Shown here piece by piece: positions 14,901 through 24,280 of a DNA stretch of 64,000 nt; within the stretch, counting starts at the first letter, position 1; each line of letters starts with the position of its first letter. This DNA comes from Macquaria australasica (Eukaryota; Chordata; Actinopteri; Centrarchiformes; Percichthyidae): the NCBI GenBank assembly GCA_005408345.1, contig SEMN01000145.1, positions 682,001-746,000 on the forward strand, in the 5' to 3' direction. Position numbers and translations under genes: made by a program. The notes beneath the pieces are model-generated. The model did no database searches. It saw only the letters and a list, made by a program, of their open reading frames with translations, and had not been told where the DNA came from.

Positions 14901-17498
14901 TGGGTCTGATTATTATGGAGATATGAAGTGTACCTATTTCTCTAAAAGTCTAATATTGTGCTTTTATTACAGTATATAGCAATACCCCTCAAGTCCGTTG
15001 CTCTATAATAATGTCTGTTTTGTCCCCCAGTCTAGCTATCCACGCCACCATCTGTCTGCCACTGATCTTCTTTGTCATTGTGAGGAAGAACCCGTATACA
15101 TTCACACTGGGAATGGCTCAGGCCCTGGTGACAGCACTCATGATCTCCTCCAGGTCAGAATCCACTGAGCTCCTCACTCTGCTTGTAAAGACAAATCATA
15201 TTCTGTATAATTTAACACTAACAATACTCGTGCATACATTGCCTTATAAGCAACATATAAATAGTTATATATTTAATGTGTGCCAACCCATAAGGTCACA
15301 GTAATAAAGCCAACCACTGTCCTGTCTTCCAGCTCTGCCACCCTGCCTGTCACCTTCCGATGTGCCGAGGAGAACAATCGCATTGACAAGCGGATCACCC
15401 GCTTCGTCCTCCCAGTGGGTGCCACCATTAACATGGATGGCACAGCGCTCTACGAGGCGGTGGCTGCCATCTTCATCGCTCAGCTGAATGACTATGCTCT
15501 GGATGTGGGCCAAATTGTTACTATCAGGTGCATCATAGTTGCTTAGGGGCACTTCTAACTGCAGATTATGATACTATAAAATACAACCTATGATACTATA
15601 AAATACTACTGTTGTTGACCAAGGTCGAAACTTCTTGCTGACTCCAATCCTACCTTGTCTGGAAAACATAAAAACATAAAATACTGAAGACAACAGGTAC
15701 AACAACAAACATGTAAAAACAAACGTGCCATAACATCATGAATATCATCCACAGCATGCATACCAAGGAGGTTATCACTGACATACATTTAGATAATAGT
15801 ATCTAAATGTTAGTCATTTAGACGTGTTTTAGGTTCAACACGTGTCTGATGAGTCATTCAGACCTTTAAGTAGGTTGTTTGAAGCATGAACCTTTCATTA
15901 ATGCATCAGAGCAAACGAAAAAAATCTTAAGATCTCAAGGTCCCCTCAATAGCTCTTTTGGAACTTTCAACCTCATCTCACAGTCTCCATCAGCAGTTTG
16001 CACAACTGTTGTCATAGAGAGTCTCCATGAAAGTTCATGGTCTTTACTCCAGGTCCACTTACTAGCTTTCCGGGCTCTCACCTGCATCTCATGGTCTTCA
16101 TCAGCAGATGATGATGATGATGCGTGCTGTACCGCTGATGAAGACCATATGATGCTGTTGAGAGCCCAGAAAGCTAGTAAGTTGACCTTGAGATTTTTTG
16201 GGGTCAAAATACAATTTCAAAGGTCAAGAACGAACTTTCACTCTCTACCTGGTTAAGGTTAGGGAACAATCATGATCAGGGTTAAAAGAAATCCGAGTTG
16301 ACTGTTAATATGAAAATAAAGTAACAGACTTTGCCAACTCATCCATCCACTCCAACCTCCTCCCTATGAAGTTTTAAGGCTCTATAACGATGTCATGCAA
16401 GTTCTGCCTTTGGTCCTGACAGTCAGTGATAGTTTACATGGCGCCTAGTGGGCTTTGTCAGTTAAATGTAAACCTGTAAGCATTTGAAGAAATGCCTGTT
16501 GCTGTCTTTTTTGGGGGGAAGGACAGTTTCTCAACTTCCAGTGAGTTCTATTTTAAAGGCAGGACTACGCACATCTGTATGTGTGGAGCTGCCCTCTGTA
16601 AAGCTAAAATTGCAGCTTAATTCAAGAGTACCTAGCTGCAAACAAAATGGTGGAGCTCTGCAAGAGGCATGTCTACAGTTGATAGGAAATCACGTGACTC
16701 CAGCAATTTTAAAAAACTTTAAATTTTTAAAAAGTCCTCCCACCTTTTCTTGTGGCAGAAAAGGCGGGAGGACTTTTTAAAAAAAAATTCCAGCAGTAAT
16801 ACAGAGTCTATTAAGAAGTTTGTTAGCTTTTCTAGGGTTTTATTCAATGTTATCTATCAAACATTAATATATTGGAGAGTCCAGCAAGCGTGGGTATACT
16901 GAAATGGAGAAAATAAATTTGAAAATGTTAAGTGGCTGATGTAGATGTAGCTTTAACATTTAATTTCTGCACATTATTCTGAAGAATATTTATGACATTG
17001 TGTCTCTTTGTTTCAGTATAACAGCAACAGTTGCTAGTATTGGAGCAGCAGGAGTCCCGAATGCTGGGCTTGTAACCATGGTGATAGTCTTAACAGCTGT
17101 TGGATTACCTGCAAGTGATGTCACTCTAATCGTTGCTGTGGATTGGCTGCTGTAAGTGCATCTGTTGACCTTCTATCTGGATTGTTTTTCCTACTAAAAA
17201 GTTTGAATTCTAACTTAAGAGCGATCTTGTAGATTGACTTTGAGTGGTGTGTTGCAGGGACCGGTTCCGTACTATGATCAACGTTCTTGGCGATGCTTAC
17301 GGAGCCGGAATCGTCCAGAAACTATCCAAGAGGGAACTGGAGAGGATGGATCTGATATCAGACGTAGACGTCGCCAACCCCTTCGCTCTAGAAGCCACTT
17401 TGGATGACGAAGAGTGCGAGAAGAAATCCTACGTCAATGGAGGCTTCACTGTCGACAAGACAGATGCAATCTCCTTCACTGAAACCTCCCAGTTTTAG
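2964..17498 (+). CDS. slc1a1: Excitatory amino acid transporter 3 (EAAT3/EAAC1), 12 exons
   Basis: Sodium-, proton- and potassium-coupled glutamate/aspartate/cysteine transporter of the plasma membrane (SLC1 family). Exons: 2964-3063, 7261-7401, 9752-9844, 10035-10149, 11151-11193, 11347-11442, 11826-12010, 12850-12957, 15031-15153, 15333-15527, 17017-17151, 17258-17498. Every intron is GT-AG and all phases match, giving 524 codons plus TAG, the same length as human EAAT3. The start sits in ACCATGG, a strong Kozak context. Visible hallmarks are the serine-rich HP1 segment SSSSATLPV (about 333-341), NMDGTALYE with the coupling Glu (about 368-376), the HP2 region SIGAAGVP, DRFR near 446-449, which carries the substrate-binding Asp and Arg, and the C-terminus TSQF, the PDZ ligand typical of EAAT3 rather than EAAT1 or EAAT2. 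The loop encoded by exons 6-7 has two glycosylation sequons (N180-T-T, N197-I-T). No break or missing key residue was seen. Intron 1 is the longest at 4.2 kb. Confidence 0.97.
3650..4200. mobile_element. Foldback MITE, copy A (slc1a1 intron 1)
   Basis: The copy begins with the terminal motif GGAATAGTTCAAC and contains the family's internal blocks: 'ctcatgtctgtg', 'acagctagcctggct'-like and 'caacacctctaa'-like. Inverted arms occur inside it: the sequence near 3915-3945 (ttattagctggaactatttc) is repeated in reverse complement near 4112-4135. Related copies lie at about 14187, 18395, 30683, 31397 and 49608. It has no coding capacity. The right end is degraded, so the end coordinate is approximate. 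Confidence 0.7.
8652..8812 (+). mobile_element. tRNA-derived SINE fragment
   Basis: The left end (gcgccctgatggcctagggg) looks like a tRNA A-box region. It is followed by a 'tgcatgtcattccc' block, a pyrimidine-rich tract and 'gaaatgccccaaaataat', an arrangement I recognise from teleost SINEs. It lies in slc1a1 intron 2 and is degenerate. Confidence 0.55.
8868..8995. repeat. Foldback element fragment related to 15945-16245
   Basis: The stretch contains 'cagaaagctagtaagttgac' and 'gtcttcatca' blocks that recur in the palindromic element at 15.9-16.2 kb. It is a partial, diverged copy within slc1a1 intron 2. Confidence 0.5.
14187..14552. mobile_element. MITE with terminal inverted repeats, copy B (slc1a1 intron 8)
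   Basis: The left end GGAATAGTTCAACATTT pairs with the right end AAATGTTGAACTGTTCC in inverted orientation. Inner blocks are also inverted (gtaaacagctagcctggttc near 14342 against the sequence near 14450-14475). At about 365 bases with both termini visible, this is one of the most complete copies of the family in the window. It has no ORF, so it is a non-autonomous DNA element. Confidence 0.8.
15945..16245. mobile_element. Palindromic foldback element (slc1a1 intron 10)
   Basis: The left arm around 16058-16107 (tactagctttccgggctctc ... tggtcttcatcag) is repeated inverted at 16134-16182 (ctgatgaagacca ... agagcccagaaagctagta). A short ATG/GAT repeat lies at the centre. The flanks contain 'gaactttcaacctcatctca'-like and 'gaactttcactctc' sequence in mirrored positions. 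A partial relative lies at 8868-8995, and a trace (ggtcaagaatgaactttcaa) near 63890. Confidence 0.7.
16727..16780. repeat. Near-perfect 24-bp hairpin
   Basis: Two 24-base arms with one mismatch (16727-16750 and 16757-16780) flank a 6-base loop (tgtggc). The arm core is AAGTCCTCCCACCTTTTCT. A related, more diverged sequence occurs at about 27899-27950. It is intronic in slc1a1 and most likely the core of a small foldback element rather than an RNA gene. Confidence 0.75.
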
Positions 17499-18100
17499 CC
17501 TCTGGCTGGCTCAGGAGCAGAGAAAGTGCCATGCTGCTATGGATATAAAACAGAAAACCTTCCATCATGTATCAGCACCATGACGAGAGAGGAAAACTAT
17601 CGAACCAGACCCATCCAAGCTCAAACATCAGCAATAGCAGCCTCCGTTAAGCTTATCCAAGATGATCACCCTTCATGTTGGACAATTATAACCACAACTA
17701 GATTAAGTGCTTCCTTCTTACACTCAAATTGTGCCAAGATTAAGAAAAGTCAGTTTTCTTTTGAATACGAGCGCGTTCTTTCTTGCAAAGATGCCCTCAA
17801 GGGAAGAGCTGTGCGTGTGTGTGTGTGTGTGTGTGTGTGCGTGTGCATGAGGACATTCTTTTTGGATGTTTCTGAGGTGTGTGTATGCATTTTGCAAAAA
17901 GAGAAAATATCAATTTAACACAAGTGAAAACAAAACAGTAATCTGAATTTGAAACTTTAATCCTACTTTATTTAGTCCTTGATTAGACAATTATTATTCT
18001 CTAAAATGTCTGGATGATCTTTTTTGTGTGGCTGTAATGCACTGCTTGTACATCTATCTGTATATTTAAACTGTGCCAAACATATAAAGAGGTTTTTCAC
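17499..18100 (+). other. slc1a1: Probable slc1a1 3' UTR with (GT)n tract
   Basis: Sequence following the TAG at 17496-17498. It contains a GT repeat at about 17813-17840. I see no clear AATAAA before about 18100, so the polyadenylation site is not placed and the end is a guess. Confidence 0.4.
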
Positions 18101-18394
18101 CAAGTTGCATGAAGCAATATGTTAAAGAAATGCTAATCGCTGGCTGCAGACTGATTTTTTATGGAGACATTACAGAAACTGGAGATGGTTAACAAAGGCT
18201 TATGAAGTCATTGAACACTGTGAAATTTGTGGACATTTTTTCAGAACCAAATCACAAACATTCATTGATTTTTTGCAAAGTATAATGATCATAAATAGTA
18301 TCTGTGTTTAGGCAGCGTGGTCACATACTGGATCTATAACTGTATCTTTTTAAGTACTTTTTCTCAAACAAGACATGAAAGCGATGAAAAGATC

Positions 18395-18690
18395 AATATC
18401 AATCTCATGTCTGTGCGTTAAGTATGGCGCTAGAGTCAGAAGGAGGTTAGTTTGGGTTATCATAAAGACTGGAAGCAGGGGCAAACAGCTAGCCTAGCTT
18501 ACTCCAAAGATCAAATATACACCTACCAAAACCTCTAAAATCACAAATTTTAGTTTTTACATTTCCAGTTGTGAACAAATTAAATAAATGAGATACAACG
18601 TATTAATTAATGAGCTTTAGAGGTGTTGGTACGTGTATTTTTTAACCTTGAACAGAACTAGGCTAGCTGTTTTCCCCTGCATCCAAAAGA
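18395..18690. mobile_element. MITE copy C, truncated
   Basis: It carries the family blocks 'ctcatgtctgtgcgttaagt', 'cataaagactggaagcaggg', 'caaacagctagcctagct' and, inverted, 'ggctagctgttttcccctgc'. The terminal GGAATAGTTCAAC motif is missing on both sides, so both ends are eroded. Confidence 0.65.
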
Positions 18691-18712
18691 GGTGGAACGC
18701 ATTGGCCAAAAT

Positions 18713-18863
18713 GCAATCTCGGAACCCATCGGCTATCGTCTGATGACAATTTAGCTTTTTATCAGTCTCGGAACCCTGTAGATTAGCTTTTTTTATTAGC
18801 TTTTTTGAAATGTGTCTTCATTCAAATCGTTGTCCGACAATAGCCGATGGGTTCCGAGATTGC
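18713..18863. repeat. 24-bp perfect inverted repeat
   Basis: The arm at 18713-18736 (core aatctcggaacccatcgg) is repeated exactly in reverse complement at 18840-18863. Similarity continues less perfectly both inward and outward. A third, direct partial copy of the right-arm core (gatgggttccaagattg) lies at about 18959-18976. It looks like part of a degraded palindromic transposon. Confidence 0.75.
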
Positions 18864-20959
18864 TAATCGTCTTGGCCCAGATGGCTACTGGCTCTGGCTA
18901 CACTGAAAGCTACAAAACATTAGCCGTTGCCCCAAGAGGCTAAATCGTCGTCAGACTCGATGGGTTCCAAGATTGTGGCCACGATAACCGGATAGTGATT
19001 TTGAACCGCTGAAAGTAGGTCATCAGTACATGAGGTAATCTTCCCGCCATCACTGACGTATCTACTCAGTCCGATTGTGCCATGTTTTTGTTACTTTTGC
19101 AACTAGCTAGTTAGCATGAGTAAGCAAAAACGTTAAGAGTTTGAGAGAGCTTGAGATTTTCAGAGGTAGGAGGTAGTGAAGATAAAAGACCTAATGTGTG
19201 TGTTATAATAGTCAAACGTTACACTATTATTATTTTAGTCGTGACACCAACCTCTACCGTAATTAGCTGGTCTGCAACAACGCGGTCAATATAAAATATG
19301 CTTTTGCTACTTCCAGCCTAGATGCCACGTCAGCTTCTCACTAGCTAAATGGGGGTGCAGACAATTATGGCTGAAAGGCACCCCAGACCGCAACTCAAAG
19401 TGTCAACCACGATTGACATTTGTTAGAATTTTGGCTGTGATTGGCTAGCTGCACTGCTAGAACACAACATAGAAATAAACAAAACAATATGTTTAAAACT
19501 GGGCTAGTGGCCCTTAAAGGCAGCAATGTTCATTATACACACCAATTAGATTTGGACAAAGAAGACAAGTCATGAAGCCATTAAAATCAAAAAGGTTTAT
19601 CACCTTGGGAGCATAAATGTGTTCTGGTACTAAAATGATTAGTTTAATCAATTTGTTGGTAGAAAAAACCCCCCAATAATTTAATTTGTAGATTTTAGAC
19701 AGTTTTCAGGCAACAAAAAACGTTGCCGGTTCCGACTTCTGAAATGTGAGGATTTGCTGCTTTTCTCTGTTTTATGGGTTTTGTTTGTTTGTCGGATAAA
19801 ACAAGACATTTAATGTCACTATGGGCTCTGGAAAGTTGTGATGGGCATATTTCATTGTTTTCTGATATTACATACTAGAAGACTAATGAAATAATTAATT
19901 GACAGATTAATGATTAAAATAATAATTAGCAGCAGCCTAAATGTAATTATGACATATCTTTTGTACAAACCTGACATTTGGGCCGAGGATGGTGCAATAG
20001 GAAGGAAGGTAAAGCAGTGTCCAAAATAGAAGGGTTCGTCTTCAGGGGAGCAGCAATTTGCTTAGTTAAATTTATGCCAATCTAGTCATTACATTGTGAT
20101 AGTTCTTGTGTACAGGGGGGAACATGGGCCTGATGATGGCAATAATCTGTGTGCTGTCAAAGTGTTGGACGGACAGACCTTCCTTAGAATGTCAATGACA
20201 GTTGACGGCTTTGACGCAAATGCCAGAAATGATACAAATGTCTGTACTTATGTTAATGCTCCCTGGCTGCACTGTTACTTGTGATGCTCACAGCTTGTGA
20301 TGCTTGTGGTCTTACGCTTTTTCTAAAATGTATGTCTATGTCTGTAAGACGAGCTGTGTATTTGACTCGATGCAGCAGCTGCATACTATGATGCCTGCAC
20401 ATGCGCATACAGTACTTAAGCTTGAAATAAGCAGTGTGGAGTTGATTAAATAGTGGAGTCAACTTGAAAAATATTTGACATGGGACCAACAGTGGTATCA
20501 CTGAGGGTTTTCTGTTATACAATTTATGCTATATACAGTATGTCTGAATGTATGCAGCAAGTGTTCCCTGTGCTGGTCCCATAATCACTGTTCCCAGCAT
20601 GGTAATCAATATCATTGTTTCTAGGTTGAAGTAAAAGAGCTCCATTTTTTGCTTGGTTTACTTTCCACCATTGCTAGAATCTGATATATACCTTTCAAAT
20701 CTCCTGGCAGGAAATACAATAATCTGTCGCAACACAACTCAATGGCACTCATGTTATCCATCACATGCTAATGGAGGTATGTATTCTAGAACAACAGACT
20801 AAGCAGATCAACATAATCAACATTCATTACGAGACAACTACAAGGTTCTAATTAATAGTTTGTTCCTCAGATTGTGGTAGAAATGAAACTGCCAGCGTAG
20901 TCCACAGCACAATATCATACTGCACGATGTGTTCCACTTGAAGTTGGAAATCGGAAATT

Positions 20960-21330
20960 CTCCGCTAGTTAGATATGCTAATTTTAGTGGTCCAGCTTGG
21001 AAAAAATCATGTAAGAAATACCTGTGAGATTTTCTTTAGTTTGTGTAAAGTACTGCACCCAAATAAACAGTTTATGTGTCAATACTTAATAATGTTAGTA
21101 GCTAGGTTGCCGTAGAAAATTAGCAACTGCAAACAATACTCAAACAATATTCCTTACTAGGTATACATGCTAATTTCAGTGGTCCAGCTTGGAACAATCA
21201 CAGAAGAAACACATGAAATTTTCTTTGCTTGGTATAAAATACTGCTCCTAAAGCAACAGCTAATGTGTTAATACTTTGCAATGTTAGTAGCTACCTAGCA
21301 CAGAAACAATGGCAACTGCAAATGCTACCT
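20960..21330. repeat. Diverged tandem duplication, unit about 190 bp
   Basis: 20960-21140 and 21151-21330 share in the same order 'gctaatttNagtggtccagc', 'gattttcttt'-like, 'gttagtagct' and 'gcaactgcaaa' blocks at an offset of about 192 bases. Neither copy contains a gene. Confidence 0.65.
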
Positions 21331-22519
21331 TTCAGCTTTATCCTTAACCAAGTGTCATGCAGATGTTTGGTAGAGGTTATGGAGTGTTGAAAAAACAAAC
21401 TTTGTCTATTTTCAGAATAATAAAAATGTTCAATAAAGTAATGGTGTTTACAGAGTGCTGTCAGGTTTAGTGTGATTTCACATGACTACATCCTTGGGGA
21501 TAACATATCTTGCCTAAGTTTCTTACTTGGGTTTTCATGTTGAAGGGTCATTCCATCACTTTTCCCCAAGTGGTCCAAATTTCCAAATGACAATGTGTCT
21601 GGAATGCAGTCTAAGTCTCAGTGTCTCGATTTTAGTCGTCCCTACACTGCCAAAAAGGGCCATATTTGAAATAAAACTTGGGTGAATGAAGGTGCTTGTT
21701 TGTAATTCTATACTGATCAGAGATGACAGATGCAGATAAGCCCTCGCAAATCAGGTTGTATTCTATATTTCAAAAGCACACTGGCATCAACCAACCCCTT
21801 CTCTGTACAGACAACTTCTTGAGTACCTACAGTATGTGAATCAACATGTACTACATTATGTGTAACTGCAAGCAAATAAAAGAAAGTTGCAAATTTTTTG
21901 TCTGATTCTGTTGTTTTCATTTTTGGCAGCTACTAACCATATCCACCATAATAAGGATAATGAGATTGTCCATGGTCATTTAGCAGACATTTTCTTTAAA
22001 CGAATACACAAGTACTGGGTGAACTGAGTTGTTCAGGTGGTAAATCATGAGAAGAGTTACTTCTTGAAACAAGAAATATTCTGCCAACGTGGGAACATAA
22101 TTCCACTTCACAAATTCTTCTGTTTCAGAAGTGTACGACTTCTTGTCCAAGTTGGATGATCTATTAAGCAGTTCATCATAGACCTTGGAAAAAGTAGTTT
22201 GACAAAACAATCCCAACTGAAGGTTCTTTGTTAAAACCTACAACACAACAATGCAGGGTTTTAACTCCTCTCTCAAGCTCTTATTTGTCTACTTCCATCA
22301 CTTTCCAAAATTGTGCACCGTTATCCCCATTTGTATCATTTATCTCATCTCGCACCTCTCTATGACCTGTTTTGTGCAAACTAGTTCATTACAAGCATAC
22401 TGAGACCTTAAGTTTTGGTCTCTGCAAGGCTAAAACCAGAAAGTCACAATGAGGCTATTGTCGTCTACAATATGGTCATCGCTAAGGATCCTAGGGAGGA
22501 GGTGTAGGTTCAGCCTATT

Positions 22520-23302
22520 AAGGCCAGTTCAGACCAAAGATTTTTGACGAGACGAGTTGAAACTTGCAACTACTTGCAACGTGCTGGTCTGCAACGTTCT
22601 GAAACCTGCCAGTTTACACCAAAGCGACTAGACAAGACGGCGTATCGTTTCCATAGTAATGACTCTTTATACTTCCATTGTAACTGACGGCTTTTCAGGC
22701 GTTTTTTTGCAGCTGGATATAATTTGGAGCATCTTAAAATATGAATGACGATAGTGATAGTGAGTTACTTGCTACAGTTGCATTTTTAGTATTGATGAAA
22801 CGGCGAAAACATAAAAAAACGAGAGGGTCGAGAATTTGGAGCCGCCCATAGGTGCTTCAACGGTATGCCCAGGGGGCTTATGCAAATTTATGCCGTGAAC
22901 AGATTCAACAATTAAACAAAATTAAAAGTATCCTCCTGGCTCTGCCATAACAACTGTAGGCTACTCTATTTTTCTTGCTCTTGCTTTTCCATTAGTCATT
23001 CAGTACATTATTTCATTACTGTATTAATAATCAGTGTAATAAAGAAAGTAGGCTATACTCTGCCATTTCGACCAGCTGACAGTTTGTAACAACCAGCTGA
23101 CTTTGCTACGAGCTGTTGAAACAAGTGACATGCCTTACGTTCTAAAACCAACCGCTGGCGATTTGACAAGCAGAGTCGCAGGTGACGGCATCAGCCAGCT
23201 TGAGTTGAGCTGAGACGGGCCAGTTCACACCGCTACAACTTTTCCCTGCAACGTTCTAAAACGGTTCTGTCTTGTCATGAATGTTTGGTGTGAACTGGCC
23301 TT
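22520..23302. mobile_element. Non-autonomous DNA transposon with 19-bp terminal inverted repeats
   Basis: The left terminus at 22520-22538 (aaggccagttcagaccaaa) matches the reverse complement of 23284-23302 at 18 of 19 positions. Inner sequence is also mirrored: 'gcaacgttctgaaac' near the left end against 'gcaacgttctaaaacggttc' near the right end. Length is 783 bases with no transposase frame. I could not identify a target-site duplication, so the superfamily (hAT or another) is not assigned. Confidence 0.75.
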
Positions 23303-23711
23303 CAGTTCTTCAAAGAGTTCACCTTTTTCAGTTTTTCTTCCCACACCTAATCAGAGCAAAAGCATTTCTCCTCGGTGTTGGTGTAAACAACAGTGTTCAG
23401 CTTTTAACAGTTTTGTTGTTTTGATGCATTGATGTTGTGACTGAATGAAATGCCCCTCTCCCTCGTTGCTTGTATATGATGACACATTCTTAAGCCATTC
23501 CAATGACTATGATGATACAGCACTTGAGTCAGTCCATTAGCTGTGACGACATGTTGAGAGGGGGTTCGATCCTGCTCTGCCCTGTTAACAAGCAGGACCA
23601 CAGCAGCATGGCGTGGCTACCCCCTGCTGTAAAGCTATAATGGAAACGCATGTCATCACGGCTCGGCTTGACACGGTGCAGCTATCCATCCATCCATCCA
23701 TTTTCTTCCGC

Positions 23712-24131
23712 TTATCTGGGGCCGGGTCGCGGTGGCAGCAGGTTAAGCAGGGTTATCCAGACGTCCCTCTCCTCGGCAACGCTTTCCAGCTCCTCCTGGG
23801 GGACCCCAAGGCATTCCCAGGCCAGATGAGATATATACTCCCTCCAGCGTGTTCTGGGTCTGCCCCGGGGCCTCCTACCAGTTGGACGTGCCCGGAACAC
23901 CTCCAAAGGGAGGCGTCCAGGAGGCATCCTAGTCAGATGCCCGAACCACCTCAACTGGCTCCTTTCGATGCGAAGGAGCAGCGGCTCTACTCCGAGCTCC
24001 CTCCGGATGTCCGAGCTCCTTTCCCTGTCTCTAAGGGTGAGCCCAGCCACTCTACGGAGGAAACTCATTTCGGCCGCTTGTATCCGCGATCTCATTCTTT
24101 CGGTCACTACCCAAAGCTCATGACCATAGGT
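23712..24131 (-). pseudogene. C-terminal part of the same LINE ORF, inverted relative to the 5' part
   Basis: The frame reads YGHELWVVTERM at its start and contains LRWFGHLTRMPPGR and RPRGRPRTRWRE, the basic C-terminal region characteristic of this teleost LINE family, ending at the stop at 23712. It has no initiation codon of its own. It is the other half of the protein encoded at 24281-27030. The few bases after the stop lead into the TGGA repeat tail at 23685-23702. Confidence 0.8.
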
Positions 24132-24280
24132 CCCCTCCATGAATCGCCACCTTAACGTGGTGGAGGGGTTTGTGTGACCCTGGGAGCTGTGTTGTCCGGG
24201 GCACTAGCCCCTGGTAGGGTCTCCCAAGGCAAATTGGTCCCGGGGGAGGGGACAGACTAAGAGCGATTCACAACCCCCTG

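Larger units (their letters stand above)
18864..23680. other. Repeat-rich intergenic DNA between slc1a1 and the inserted LINE
   Basis: No exon or RNA gene is recognisable. The short open frames here have no family resemblance and no coherent splice sites. The content I can name is the tandem duplication at 20960-21330 and the inverted-repeat element at 22520-23302. Confidence 0.5.

Noticed and set aside
15879..16256. 125-codon open frame with an Asp-rich centre in slc1a1 intron 10
   Set aside because: It runs across the palindromic foldback element, and the Asp run comes from the GAT repeat.
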